Positions 37,621-47,176 are shown, counted from the first letter of the stretch. The stretch is DNA of 64,000 bases from Streptomyces sp. NBC_01471 (GCF_041438865.1 NZ_CP109450.1:992001-1056000), one strand, 5' to 3'. Made by a program: numbers and translations. The notes: generated from the sequence alone by a model not told the origin.

Positions 37621-37724
37621 GCCGAGGACAGTAACCGGGCACCGCGGAGCCAGGGCAGACGGCTCTCGCGGCTCGCCCGGCTCAGCGGGTCGACCCGGGG
37701 CGGCGGTGCGCGCGGCCGGCGGTT

Positions 37725-38819
37725 TCACCCGTCGAGGGCGCCGAACCCGATGTCGTGGACGCCGGCCCGCGTCATACCGGTGAGCAGCCGCTCGGCCTCG
37801 TCCGCCAGGGCCGCCCGGTCGGAGCGGGTGAGCCGGGCGAACGGTTCGATGCGGAGCGTGGCCGTGGCCCCCTGCTCCTTCAGCCGCCAGATACCGGCGA
37901 GGAATCCGTCGAGCAGGAAGCTGCCGAAGACCTGGTTGCCCTTGCCGTTGCGGCCGCGGTACTCGGCGGGAATGACCCGCGTACGGTCCGCGTGGGCGAG
38001 CAGCAGATTGTCGAACTCGGGCAGGAAGCGGGGCGGCGCAGGGGTGTCCTCGTCCGGCCGGGGCGCGTCGGGCAGATCGAAGAGCTCGGCGCCACCGGGG
38101 CCCTGGAGGGTGATCAGCTGTGGCCGCAGCCGCTCGAACACCCCGGCCAGCCGGGTCAGTCCCGCCCACATCTGCATGTCCTTGACCGAGGCGGGCCCGA
38201 ACGCACGCAGATAACGCAGCACGGTCTCGTCGGGATCCGGGGCGGGGACCGACGGGCGGCCGAGCCACCGATCGACGGTGGTGAGCGTGACCTGCCCGCT
38301 GCGGCCCCACAGTCCGCGCGGGGTGACCTGCACGAGCGGGAGACGGCAGCGGGCGGCGACAGTGAGGGCGAGCGGGTCGGCGTCCGGCCACTCCTTGAGC
38401 AGGTACTCCCTGAGCTCCTTCATCGTGCGGGGACGTTCCTCCACCAGGTCGCGCGCCAGTTCGGCCAGTCGGTCGAGACCGACCCCGGCCAGCCCGCCGC
38501 GGAAGACCTTCAGCTCACGTTCGCGTGCGGCCTGGACGAGCGGCCGCAGAGTGAGGGCGTCGTCGGCGGTGTGCAGATGGATGGTGGAGCGCATGGTCAC
38601 CATCCGTACGGCCGCACGGGTCTCCAGCAGCTCCGACAGCTCGTACGGGTCGAAATCCGCGAGCCGGGACCAGAGCTGGAAGTACGGCGGCCTGGTGTTC
38701 TGCGCCTGGAGCCCCAGCAGCCGCGCGACGGCCTCCTCCGCGGTCAGCTCGGCGCGGCGCAGCAGAAGCTGGCGTTCCAGGGTGGCGCGGTTGAGTGCAC
38801 GGATGCTGATGGGGGCCAT
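37725..38819 (-). CDS. HTH_42 winged-helix protein, AlkZ/YcaQ-like DNA glycosylase candidate
   Basis: 364 residues of the HTH_42 (formerly DUF1006) family. The N-terminal stretch LLGLQAQNTRPPY contains a QxQ motif at about 36-38, the catalytic position in AlkZ-type glycosylases that unhook bulky or cross-linked DNA adducts. Later family segments are RSTIHLHTADDAL, FGPASVKDMQMWAGL and LPEFDNLLLAHADRTRVI. Known AlkZ-like enzymes often protect producers of DNA-alkylating metabolites. The glycosylase call is inferred from the motif. Confidence 0.72.
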   Translation of the reverse strand: MAPISIRALNRATLERQLLLRRAELTAEEAVARLLGLQAQNTRPPYFQLWSRLADFDPYELSELLETRAAVRMVTMRSTIHLHTADDALTLRPLVQAARERELKVFRGGLAGVGLDRLAELARDLVEERPRTMKELREYLLKEWPDADPLALTVAARCRLPLVQVTPRGLWGRSGQVTLTTVDRWLGRPSVPAPDPDETVLRYLRAFGPASVKDMQMWAGLTRLAGVFERLRPQLITLQGPGGAELFDLPDAPRPDEDTPAPPRFLPEFDNLLLAHADRTRVIPAEYRGRNGKGNQVFGSFLLDGFLAGIWRLKEQGATATLRIEPFARLTRSDRAALADEAERLLTGMTRAGVHDIGFGALDG

Positions 38820-39070
38820 GCGGGGCACGCTACCCGGGCGCGCGGACGCCACCGGCGGTCATCGCTCTGGGGCTCCACTTGGGTCACGGCCGACGGACAC
38901 CGCTCGCGAACACCGCTCACTACCGGCATCTGCTCCCGGCATCTGCTGTCCGTGGTCCGGTGGCGGCTCCGTCATGCCTGTGTCATGCGGCCCGTATATC
39001 CTGCACCGAAGCCGGGCGACGCCGGTCGGAGCCGTGCCCGGCCCAGCCGAAACGGGAGGTGAGTGGCCAC

Positions 39071-40225
39071 ATGCCGCTGTCCCCGAGGAACAGGAACGCC
39101 CGGAAGCACTCCTGGCGCAGGGATCCCCCACCCGACCGCGCGGAGCAGCCGCCCGCCGAGACCCCGCCCGCTTCACCCTCGCCCGAGCCCGTACAGCTGG
39201 ACAACACCAGTGTGGTGCAGGCGGCGCTGTACCGCGAGGGCCGCCGCGTCTCCACCCCCGACTCGCTCGCGGAGACCTTCCGCCAGCTTCGTGAGTACCC
39301 GGACGGTATGGCCTGGATCGGTCTGCACCGCCCGACGGAGGAGGAAATCCTCTCGCTGGCAGCGGAGTTCGACCTGCATCCGCTCGCCGTGGAGGACGCC
39401 CTGGAGGCCCACCAGCGGCCGAAGATGGAGCGGTACGGCGACACCCTCTTCGTCGTACTGCGCGCGGCGCGCTATCTCGACGCCCCGGAGGAGGTCGACT
39501 TCGGTGAGCTGCATGTCTTCATCGGCCGGGACTTCCTGATCACGGTCAGGCACGGCGCGGCACCCGACCTGTCCGCCGTGCGCACCCGCATGGAGGAGAC
39601 CCCGGACCTGCTGGCCCTGGGCCCCGAGGCGGCCCTGTACGCGATCCTGGACGCGGTCGTCGACGGCTACGCCCCGGTCGTCACAGGCGTGCAGATCGAC
39701 ATCGACGAGATCGAGACCGAGGTCTTCAGCGGCGACCCGGCGGTGTCCCGCCGTATCTATGAACTCTCCCGTGAAATGGTCGAGTTCCAGCGCGCGACCC
39801 GGCCACTCGTCGGAATGCTGCACGCCCTCATGGCCGGATTCGCCAAGTACGGCACCCACGAGGAACTGCAGCGCTACCTGCGCGACGTGGCCGACCACGT
39901 GACGCACACGAGCGAGCGGGTGGACGGGTTCCGCCAGGCCCTGACAGAGATCCTCACCGTGAACGCCACTTTGGTGACGCAGCAGCAGAACGCGGAAATG
40001 CGCGCACTCGCCGAGGCGGGTTTCGAGCAGAACGAGGAGATCAAGAAGATCTCGTCGTGGGCAGCGATTCTCTTTGCGCCGACGCTTGTCGGGACGATCT
40101 ACGGCATGAACTTCGACCACATGCCGGAGCTGCACTGGTCGTTCGGCTACCCGTTCGCGATCGGGCTGATGGCGGTCGTGTGCGTGAGCCTGTACTTCAT
40201 CTTCAAGCGGCGGGACTGGTTGTAG
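39071..40225 (+). CDS. corA: CorA-type magnesium/cobalt transporter
   Basis: 384 residues. A proline-rich N-terminal 40 residues, a cytosolic funnel domain with a long acidic helix (VQIDIDEIETEVFSG), then two C-terminal transmembrane helices joined by the CorA signature GMN (IYGMNFDHMPEL) and ending in a basic tail FKRRDWL. Forms a pentameric Mg2+ channel. The ATG at 39071 follows GGGAGG by 11 bases; an in-frame GTG at 39059 is adjacent to it and unlikely. Confidence 0.94.
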   Translation: MPLSPRNRNARKHSWRRDPPPDRAEQPPAETPPASPSPEPVQLDNTSVVQAALYREGRRVSTPDSLAETFRQLREYPDGMAWIGLHRPTEEEILSLAAEFDLHPLAVEDALEAHQRPKMERYGDTLFVVLRAARYLDAPEEVDFGELHVFIGRDFLITVRHGAAPDLSAVRTRMEETPDLLALGPEAALYAILDAVVDGYAPVVTGVQIDIDEIETEVFSGDPAVSRRIYELSREMVEFQRATRPLVGMLHALMAGFAKYGTHEELQRYLRDVADHVTHTSERVDGFRQALTEILTVNATLVTQQQNAEMRALAEAGFEQNEEIKKISSWAAILFAPTLVGTIYGMNFDHMPELHWSFGYPFAIGLMAVVCVSLYFIFKRRDWL

Positions 40226-40311
40226 GGGCGAACCTGCCATCTTTGATCCACGCTCCTTGAGCTCGCAGCAACGACTTGTATAGACGGCAAAATCAGGGGG
40301 AGTTGGTTCGC

Positions 40312-40623
40312 GTGTCGGACCTGAAGAAAGAGGCGGTATCGCTGCACAGGGCGGCTTCCGCGCTGGGCAACGTAGAGCGACACACGACGAAGCCATTGCA
40401 CGACTTCAAAGAGGCATCGCACGATCTGTCGGCGCTGGGTGCGCTGGGCTCCCTGATAGGCGCAGCAGACAAAATACGCGACGGCATGGAAACTCTGGCC
40501 AAGATCACCCATGCCGTGGATGAGGAGTGGCAGGCCGAGGTGAAGCTGTTGGGTGACGTCTCTGACGCCTTCGACCTGTTGGACATTCTGTTGAGCGCGG
40601 CAGCGCGCGCCAGGAAGAGCTGA
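40312..40623 (+). CDS. Small helical partner of the RHS toxin (WXG-like helper candidate)
   Basis: 103 residues, entirely helical and without transmembrane segments: LKKEAVSLHRAASALGNVERHTTK, then a loop, then DKIRDGMETLAKITHAVDEEW and a last helix. It starts at a GTG after GGGGGAG and ends six bases before the RHS toxin start. Size, fold and position fit the short helical partners encoded before LXG/WXG polymorphic toxins that help dock them to the type VII secretion system. I do not recognise a named family. Confidence 0.7.
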   Translation: MSDLKKEAVSLHRAASALGNVERHTTKPLHDFKEASHDLSALGALGSLIGAADKIRDGMETLAKITHAVDEEWQAEVKLLGDVSDAFDLLDILLSAAARARKS

Positions 40624-40628
40624 GCGGG

Positions 40629-43600
40629 ATGGTCGACCTCAATCCCGTGCACTGGATCAGCAAGGCCAATCACGCATTCGGCGACACCATGGCCCAGGGT
40701 CTGGAGTTTTTGGGCATCACGGATCCGGCGGTGGATCCGGATGGAGTGCGGGAGATCGCCAAGAAATGGCGGCACCTGGGCAAGGGCCTCGAAGACGCCT
40801 GCCATGATGCCGACTTGGCACTAAAGGATGTGGTGTGGGAGGGCCAAGCCGCCAAAGCGTTCCACAAACGGGCCAAGTCGGCGCGCAAGGACGCCGGCAA
40901 CGCTTCGGACGCCCTACACAAGGGCGCCGACGCGCTGGACAAGTTCGCCGATGAGGCGCATGAGCTGATCTCCGAAATCGGCGTGATGGTCGCGGAGATC
41001 GCCGAGTTCGAGATCGCAGGTCTGGCCCTGTCCGTCCTCACCGCCGGTCTGTCCGACGTCGCCGCCAGTCTGGCCGCAGGCGAACGTGCCTTGAAGATAA
41101 TGGCATTGATAGCCCGGCTTGAGGAGCGCGGCTCGGCGCTCGCCAGTGTGGTCCGGGGTGTACTGGAGGCCATCCGCTACCTGGAACGGACCCTTCGGGC
41201 GCTCAAGGACTTCAAGGCCGTTGCCGGAGTCACCAAGGCGGGCAAGCTCGGCAAGATGGCGCTGCAGGGGGCGGCCTTCAGCGCCTTCTCCACTGCGCTG
41301 GAGGACCCGGGGGCGTTCAAGGACCCGGATAAGTTGGCGGCCCTGCTGGGCGCGGGGGCTCTGATGGGCGTCGGTGGAGGCCTCCTCGGAAAAGCTCTGG
41401 GCAAAGGGCTCAAGGCTCTCAAGCCGAGCGAACTGTCCAAGCTCGGCAATGCATTGGGGATTGGCGAATCGGGCCTGTCCCGGGTCAAGCTGCGCCCCGG
41501 GGAGGCGGAGAAGCTCGAAGCCGGCATCCAGGCCGCGGAGAAGGAATGCAAGCTCGACCCGATCGACGTGGCCACCGGCACCATGCTGCTGCCGCAGACC
41601 GATGTCGAACTCGCTGCGACGCTGCCGATGATTCTGGAGCGCACCCACCTCTCCTCCTGCCGGTGGGGCGGCTGGTTCGGCCCCTCCTGGGCCTCCACCC
41701 TCGACCAACGCCTGCAAGTGGACGACGACGGGATCATTTTTGCGGCGCCCGACGGCTGCCGCCTCGTGTACCCCTTCCCCGATCCCGACACCAGTGATCC
41801 AGTGTTTCCTGAGACTGGGCCGCTGCTGCCCCTGCGATGGGACAGTGAGGTCGAGGGAGCGCTACGGATCACCAATCCCGGGTCCGGGCTGAGTTACGTC
41901 TTCCACAACCCGCAGTCCGCCGATGGCGGTGAGGCCATCGACCTGCCCATCCAGTTCATCGAGACTCGCCACGGCATGCGGATCGCCTTCCACTACGACG
42001 ATCGGGGGGTGCCAGTGGAGGTCGCCCACTCCAGTGGCTACCGCATCGCGCTGGATCACCACGCCAGCCTTCCCCGCGTTACTGCCCTGCGACTACTCGA
42101 CCCCCAATACTCCGACGGCCGCGGCACGGTGCTGGTCTCCTACAGCTACGACGAATACGGAAACTTGTCCGCAGTGCACAGCTCGTCAGGCACACCGATG
42201 GGTTTCACCTACGACGCCGCAGGCCGGATCACCTCGTGGACAGACCGAAATGGCAACACGTACTCGTACAACTACGACGACTGTGGTCGCGTAGTGCGGA
42301 CAGAGGGTAGCGGCGGTTTCCTGTCGGGAACGCTGCGCTACGAGGATGCAACCCGTACCACGACGGTCGTCAATGCTCTGGGCCATGCCACGGCATTCGA
42401 GCACAACGAGGCATTCCGGCTGATCCGGGAGACCGACCCTCTCGGCAATACCACCCACTACGAGTGGGACGCTGCGGGACGGCTGGTCGCGACCACCGAT
42501 CCGTTGGGTCACACGACTCGGACACAGTTCAATGAGCTGGGCCAAGTGAGCTGCGTCACCGGGCCAGACGGCCGGGAGAACAAGTGCGAGTACAACGAGA
42601 ACGGTCTACCAACACTTATCACTGGCCCGGACGGGAACAGGTGGCGCCAGGAGTACGACGAGCATGGCAATCGCACCGCAGTCACCGATCCGGCCGGGTC
42701 CACCACGCGCTACACCTACAACTCCGCCGGACAAATGACATTGTTGACCGATCCACTCGGCAACACCACTCGGGTTCGGTACAACAAGGCTGGTCTGCCC
42801 GTTGAGATCACCGATCCGCTGGGGTCTGTGACCTCGTACCAGTACGACAGCATGGCCCGGCGCTCGGCCATCACGGACGCGGCAGGCAACACCACGCAGC
42901 TGGAGTGGACCGTTGAGGGCAACCTGACGCGCCGCACGAACCCGGACGGCACAAGCGAGACGTACCTCTATGACAACGAGGGCAACCGCGTCGCACACGC
43001 CGATCCAATCGGCGGAATCACACACTTCGAGTACGGAGACTTCGACCTACTGGCGGCCCGCACTGATCCAGACGGTGCCCGGTCCACCTTCACGCACGAC
43101 GCCGAGCTGCGCTTGACCCAGGTCACCAACCCGCAGGGATTCAAATGGAGGTATGTGTACGACCCTGCCGGACGCCTGATCTCGGAAACAGATTTCGATG
43201 GTCGCACCCTCACATACGCCTACGACGCCGCTGGCCGCTTCATTTCCCGGACGACAGCGCTCGGCCAGGTGATCACCCACGAACTCGATAATGCGGGCCG
43301 GATCATCAGCAAGGACGTCGACGGTAAGAGCACCGCGTACACGTACAACGCCGCCGGGCAGCTCACAGCCGCGACGAAACGCTCATCGTCGCTCACCCTG
43401 CGACTCGACGTCCTGGGCCGTGTCCTGGCCGAAACGGTCGACGGAAACATCACCCGATACACCTACGACTCTCTGGGACAGCGGTCCAGCCGCAGTACCC
43501 CCAGCGGTGCAGTCACCCGCATCGCCCGCAACGCGGCAGGTGGCCTCACAGAGATGTCCCTCGCCGGACACCCCCTCTCCTTTACCCGCGACAGCCTCGA

Positions 43601-45152
43601 CCGCGAAACCAATCGTGCCTTTGGGGCACCCGCAGCCCCGGTGACGCTCAGCCGTGCCTATGACAGTGCCGGGCGCCCAACCATGCAGAAGCTGGCCACC
43701 CTAGGAAGAACACTGCGCTCCCGCACCTACGCCTACCGCGCGGACAGTATCCTCACTGCGATCAACGACGAACTCACCGGTGATCAGCGCGCCATCTCCC
43801 TCGACCCGATCGGCAGGCCGCTCACTGTCACGGCGGACGGTTGGAGCGAGTCATACGCCTACGACCCGGCTGGCAACCAAATCAGCGCGCGGTGGCCCGA
43901 CACGGCGCCCCATCCTGAGGCCCGCGGTGAACGCCGCTACAGCGGCACCCGAATACGCTCCGCCGGAAACGTTCGCTACGAATACGACGCGGCCGGCCGA
44001 ATGATCCTGCGCCAGAAGACGCGCCTGTCCCGCAAGCCCGACACCTGGCGCTACGAGTACGACGCCGAGGACCACCTCCTCGCCTGCACCACCCCCGACG
44101 GCACGACCTGGCGCTACAACTACGACGCACTGGGCCGCCGCACCGCCAAGCGCCGCATGGCGCCTGACGGCGAAACGATCCCGCAGACCATCCGCTTCGC
44201 TTGGGACGGCACCAACCTTGCCGAACAAACCGAGAGCACCACGGGTGTCGTCACCACGTGGGAGTACAGCGACGAATTCCCGCTGGCCCAGCTCGAACGT
44301 CACGTCTCCCCAGAAGGGCTGACGCAGCCCGAGGTCGATGCCCGCTTCTTCGCAATCGTCACTGACCTGGTCGGCACCCCCACGGAACTCGTTGACGAAC
44401 ACGGCGACATCGCCTGGCACTCCCGCACGACCTTGTGGGGCACCACCACGTGGAACCGGACTGCCTCCGCGTACACACCGCTGCGCTTCCCCGGCCAGTA
44501 CGCCGATCCCGAAACCGGCCTTCATTACAACTTCTTCCGACACTACGACCCCGACACGGCTCGGTTCACCAGCCCTGACCCCCTCGGCCTCGATCCCGCC
44601 CCCAATCCCGTCACCTACCCGAACAATCCCCACACATGGAGCGACCCCCTCGGACTCGTCCCGAAGGCGTGTCTTGAGTCGGACTCCTACTTGTGGGACG
44701 GCAGCGTCCGACTTGGCAAACTGGACGGGCTCGCGCGCCCGACCGGAGCCTGGGCTGCGCTCCGCAAGGGAATCATGAAGGATGGCAGTGGAGCAGCGGA
44801 CTACATCTGGCCACCCGGATGGCGTGGGAACGGCCGCCTCTTCAACGAGGCGCGTGGTCACCTACTCGCCAGGAAGCTCGGCGGCCCGGGATCGGGAGAG
44901 AACGGCTACCGAAACCTGGTCACATTGACTCAGAACCCGGTGAACACTCCGGTCATGCGGGGCCTCGAAAAGGAGGTGTACAACGCAGTGGCGAAGGGCG
45001 AGAACGTTCAGTACTCCGTCGTCCCCGTCTACGAAGGGACCAACCCAGTACCCACAAGACTTGACATCTCAGCGCACGGCGACCGCGGATTCAGCCTGAG
45101 GCGCTCGCTGGAAAACCCCGCCGCCGGTGTGCGAATCCCTGTCCCCAAGTAG
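40629..45152 (+). CDS. WXG/RHS polymorphic toxin with C-terminal DNA/RNA non-specific endonuclease
   Basis: 1507 residues. The N-terminal 120 residues are a WXG100-like helical hairpin with W70-E71-G72. Next are helical and glycine-rich segments to about 310, then a DUF6531-like start (DPIDVATGTML) and about 20 YD repeats (YxYDxxGRL). The RHS core (PLRFPGQYADPETGLHYNFFRHYDP...TSPDPLGL) lies at about 1282-1340. The C-terminal 160 residues carry R1409-G1410-H1411 and RNLVTLTQNPVN, matching endonuclease_NS_2. It likely kills competitors after contact, secreted by type VII. Less GC-biased at third positions than its neighbours. Confidence 0.92.
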   Translation: MVDLNPVHWISKANHAFGDTMAQGLEFLGITDPAVDPDGVREIAKKWRHLGKGLEDACHDADLALKDVVWEGQAAKAFHKRAKSARKDAGNASDALHKGADALDKFADEAHELISEIGVMVAEIAEFEIAGLALSVLTAGLSDVAASLAAGERALKIMALIARLEERGSALASVVRGVLEAIRYLERTLRALKDFKAVAGVTKAGKLGKMALQGAAFSAFSTALEDPGAFKDPDKLAALLGAGALMGVGGGLLGKALGKGLKALKPSELSKLGNALGIGESGLSRVKLRPGEAEKLEAGIQAAEKECKLDPIDVATGTMLLPQTDVELAATLPMILERTHLSSCRWGGWFGPSWASTLDQRLQVDDDGIIFAAPDGCRLVYPFPDPDTSDPVFPETGPLLPLRWDSEVEGALRITNPGSGLSYVFHNPQSADGGEAIDLPIQFIETRHGMRIAFHYDDRGVPVEVAHSSGYRIALDHHASLPRVTALRLLDPQYSDGRGTVLVSYSYDEYGNLSAVHSSSGTPMGFTYDAAGRITSWTDRNGNTYSYNYDDCGRVVRTEGSGGFLSGTLRYEDATRTTTVVNALGHATAFEHNEAFRLIRETDPLGNTTHYEWDAAGRLVATTDPLGHTTRTQFNELGQVSCVTGPDGRENKCEYNENGLPTLITGPDGNRWRQEYDEHGNRTAVTDPAGSTTRYTYNSAGQMTLLTDPLGNTTRVRYNKAGLPVEITDPLGSVTSYQYDSMARRSAITDAAGNTTQLEWTVEGNLTRRTNPDGTSETYLYDNEGNRVAHADPIGGITHFEYGDFDLLAARTDPDGARSTFTHDAELRLTQVTNPQGFKWRYVYDPAGRLISETDFDGRTLTYAYDAAGRFISRTTALGQVITHELDNAGRIISKDVDGKSTAYTYNAAGQLTAATKRSSSLTLRLDVLGRVLAETVDGNITRYTYDSLGQRSSRSTPSGAVTRIARNAAGGLTEMSLAGHPLSFTRDSLDRETNRAFGAPAAPVTLSRAYDSAGRPTMQKLATLGRTLRSRTYAYRADSILTAINDELTGDQRAISLDPIGRPLTVTADGWSESYAYDPAGNQISARWPDTAPHPEARGERRYSGTRIRSAGNVRYEYDAAGRMILRQKTRLSRKPDTWRYEYDAEDHLLACTTPDGTTWRYNYDALGRRTAKRRMAPDGETIPQTIRFAWDGTNLAEQTESTTGVVTTWEYSDEFPLAQLERHVSPEGLTQPEVDARFFAIVTDLVGTPTELVDEHGDIAWHSRTTLWGTTTWNRTASAYTPLRFPGQYADPETGLHYNFFRHYDPDTARFTSPDPLGLDPAPNPVTYPNNPHTWSDPLGLVPKACLESDSYLWDGSVRLGKLDGLARPTGAWAALRKGIMKDGSGAADYIWPPGWRGNGRLFNEARGHLLARKLGGPGSGENGYRNLVTLTQNPVNTPVMRGLEKEVYNAVAKGENVQYSVVPVYEGTNPVPTRLDISAHGDRGFSLRRSLENPAAGVRIPVPK

Positions 45153-45177
45153 TCTGAAGTGCAATGCGAGGCCAGCC

Positions 45178-46191
45178 GTGACCCGAACCACTCCCCCGCG
45201 CCCCGTGGACATCGAAGCAGCCTTCCCCGAGTTGCGCTCCCACCGACGGGACTGCACCCGTCTCCACCCTCGCCCCGGCAGCCCCAAGGTTACCGACAGT
45301 TCTGTCGGCGGCCCGCTTCTGTGGCCTGCCGACGAACCGTGGCCGACCTGTCAGGAACCGCACCCGCGGGATCGGGGACGAACCGTCGACGACATTCACG
45401 AATGGCGTCGCACCCTGACGGAAGCGTGGCGCAGGTCTCCGAACAGTGGGCCGACCCCGGAAGAACTCCAGCACCTGTCCGCGCTTGAGCAAGAACATCA
45501 CGTACCAGGGATGAGCGACACCTACCCTGTCCCGCTGCTGCCGTTGGCACAACTCTTCGCTCGGGACGTGCCGGGCCTTGCCGGGCCCATGGGAGCCGAT
45601 GTACTCCAGGTCCTGTGGTGTCCTTTCAGTGCGCATGGAGATCTGGCCACGCCCGGCATCCATCTCAAATGGCGCAACTCCTCAGAGATCGGCGATCCTC
45701 TGGCGGAACCTCCGCTCACCGCGGTGGTGGGTGATGACGAATACGTGCCGGAACCCTGCGTTCTTCACCCCGAAAGTGCCACGGAACACGAGTACATCGG
45801 ACTTCTGGACGGCGACCTGCAGGAACGCGTCTACCGCTGGGAAGACGGGCAAGCCGAGACCGACGACTTCGAGGGCGATGAACCACCTCGGTACCAGACG
45901 GACCTGTCCACGGCACCTGGATGGAAGCTCGGAGGGTACGCGACCTGGGAGACGAGCGGCCCGTATCAGGTCGTATGCACCTGCGGCTCACCCATGAAGC
46001 CCTTGCTGGCTATCGCCAGTACGGAGTGGGAGGACGAGACCCTCAGCTGGGTGCCGGTGGAGGACCAGCACCTCAGAGACGAACCCGAAGCGAACACCCC
46101 CACCCGCGTCTCCGTGGGCAGAGACGGCTCCCTGACCGTCTTCGCCTGTCCTGCGGATCCCACGCACGCACACCGGATCACCCTCCAGTGA
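45178..46191 (+). CDS. Probable immunity protein (DUF1963/YwqG-like)
   Basis: 337 residues. GGPLLWPADEPWP near the start, LLPLAQLFARDVPG, and GADVLQVLWCPF match the DUF1963/YwqG pattern, a family that also occurs as immunity proteins in toxin loci. Cysteines in CTCGSPM and CPADPTH could bind metal. The GTG at 45178 follows GAGG and lies 25 bases after the toxin stop. The position directly behind the toxin tip makes immunity to the nuclease the best guess; it is not proven by sequence. Confidence 0.7.
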   Translation: MTRTTPPRPVDIEAAFPELRSHRRDCTRLHPRPGSPKVTDSSVGGPLLWPADEPWPTCQEPHPRDRGRTVDDIHEWRRTLTEAWRRSPNSGPTPEELQHLSALEQEHHVPGMSDTYPVPLLPLAQLFARDVPGLAGPMGADVLQVLWCPFSAHGDLATPGIHLKWRNSSEIGDPLAEPPLTAVVGDDEYVPEPCVLHPESATEHEYIGLLDGDLQERVYRWEDGQAETDDFEGDEPPRYQTDLSTAPGWKLGGYATWETSGPYQVVCTCGSPMKPLLAIASTEWEDETLSWVPVEDQHLRDEPEANTPTRVSVGRDGSLTVFACPADPTHAHRITLQ

Positions 46192-46248
46192 CGCGGGTCC
46201 AAGCGCACCTCTGGGAATCTGCACCACCACGACAGGCCCACCCAGGAA

Positions 46249-46608
46249 CTAAGTACCCGCACGAGCGGCGGTGACGGCCGGCTCGGGCGGGCCGTCCGTG
46301 CGCACCGAAACGCCCCGCCGTCCGGCCAGTCGGCACCCGAGGCAGCCCGCATGCCCTCCGCGTGCGGTGCGGTCCCGTACGTGGAGGCCCCACTGGTCGG
46401 CGGCCCGCACGCCGGGCGGCTTGCCCCAGCCCGCGAGGTGCAGGCTCCACGCGACCAACGGGGCCAACGCTGTGACGGCCGACCCCGCCCAGATCCCCGG
46501 GCTCCAGCCGGCGATACCCGCGCCGGCGACCGCGGCCCCGACCATGGCGATGGCGCTGCTGGCCCACCCCGCGACGGTGTGGCCCTCGTCGTGCTGATGT
46601 CCGCTCAC
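46249..46608 (-). CDS. HGxxPAAW-like small membrane protein
   Basis: 119 residues. HQHDEGHTVAGW matches the HGHTPAAW-type signature of a small actinobacterial membrane family. Two hydrophobic helices (AIAMVGAAVAGAGIAGW and AGSAVTALAPLVAWSLHL) follow, then a basic tail with CLGC. GTG start after GGAGG. Divergent from a marR gene with a palindrome between them. Confidence 0.7.
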   Translation of the reverse strand: MSGHQHDEGHTVAGWASSAIAMVGAAVAGAGIAGWSPGIWAGSAVTALAPLVAWSLHLAGWGKPPGVRAADQWGLHVRDRTARGGHAGCLGCRLAGRRGVSVRTDGPPEPAVTAARAGT

Positions 46609-46666
46609 GTGCACGCCTCCTCGCGCCCCCCGGGCCATGACACGGCCCAACGCCGGGCTATGGTGT

Positions 46667-46700
46667 CTTAGCAAGTGAGGAATTTATCTCAAGCTCTAAG
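46667..46700. promoter_or_regulatory. Interrupted palindrome in the marR divergent region
   Basis: CTTAG-N4-TGAG and CTCA-N4-CTAAG are arranged symmetrically around GAATTTAT, nine bases before the marR start. The AT-rich centre in a high-GC region supports an operator. Likely bound by the adjacent MarR. Confidence 0.5.
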
Positions 46701-46708
46701 GGACTTCA

Positions 46709-47176
46709 ATGGAGGGCAAGCCCCGCCCCGCAGCCTCCGCCCCGGAGGCGATCCGCGCGATGGACGACCTCGTCGCGACGAGCGTCGTCGGCCAGCAGGA
46801 GTTCGCCCGCAACTTGGGGTTGAGCGTCACGGACCTCAGCTGCTTCGCGTACGTCCTGGAGGCCGGGGACTCCCCGGTCACCGCCGGTGACCTGGCCGGG
46901 CGCGCGCACGTGACGACGGGCGCGGTGACCGGCATCCTCAACCGCCTGGAGCGCGGCGGCTTCGTGACCCGTGGGCCGGACCCGGACGACCGGCGCCGGG
47001 TGCGCGTCACCGCGGTCCCGACCGCCGCCGAACGCGTACAAGCCGTCTACAGGCCATACTCCGCGCTCCTCATGGAGCTCTTCGCGGACTACACGCCGGA
47101 CGAAACCGCCGTACTCGCCGACTGGTTCACGCGCGCCGCCACGCTGGCGCGTACTTACCTGGAGGAGTCGTGCTGA
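46709..47176 (+). CDS. MarR-family transcriptional regulator
   Basis: 155 residues with a winged helix (LSVTDLSCFAYVLEAG, then TAGDLAGRAHVTTGAVTGILNRLERGGFVTRGPDPDDRRRVRV) and terminal dimerisation helices. It starts at ATG 46709 (MEGKPRP). Divergent from the HGxxPAAW-like gene, which is its likeliest target together with itself. Confidence 0.9.
   Translation: MEGKPRPAASAPEAIRAMDDLVATSVVGQQEFARNLGLSVTDLSCFAYVLEAGDSPVTAGDLAGRAHVTTGAVTGILNRLERGGFVTRGPDPDDRRRVRVTAVPTAAERVQAVYRPYSALLMELFADYTPDETAVLADWFTRAATLARTYLEESC

Noticed and set aside
40629..45152. Teneurin/insecticidal Tc-toxin component instead of an RHS polymorphic toxin
   Set aside because: The WXG-like N-terminus, single RHS core and short nuclease tip fit polymorphic contact toxins; no Tc-B/C partner genes are present.
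46249..46674. 141-residue version of the HGxxPAAW-like protein
   Set aside because: The extension has no Shine-Dalgarno and overlaps the palindrome/promoter; the GTG at 46608 follows GGAGG.
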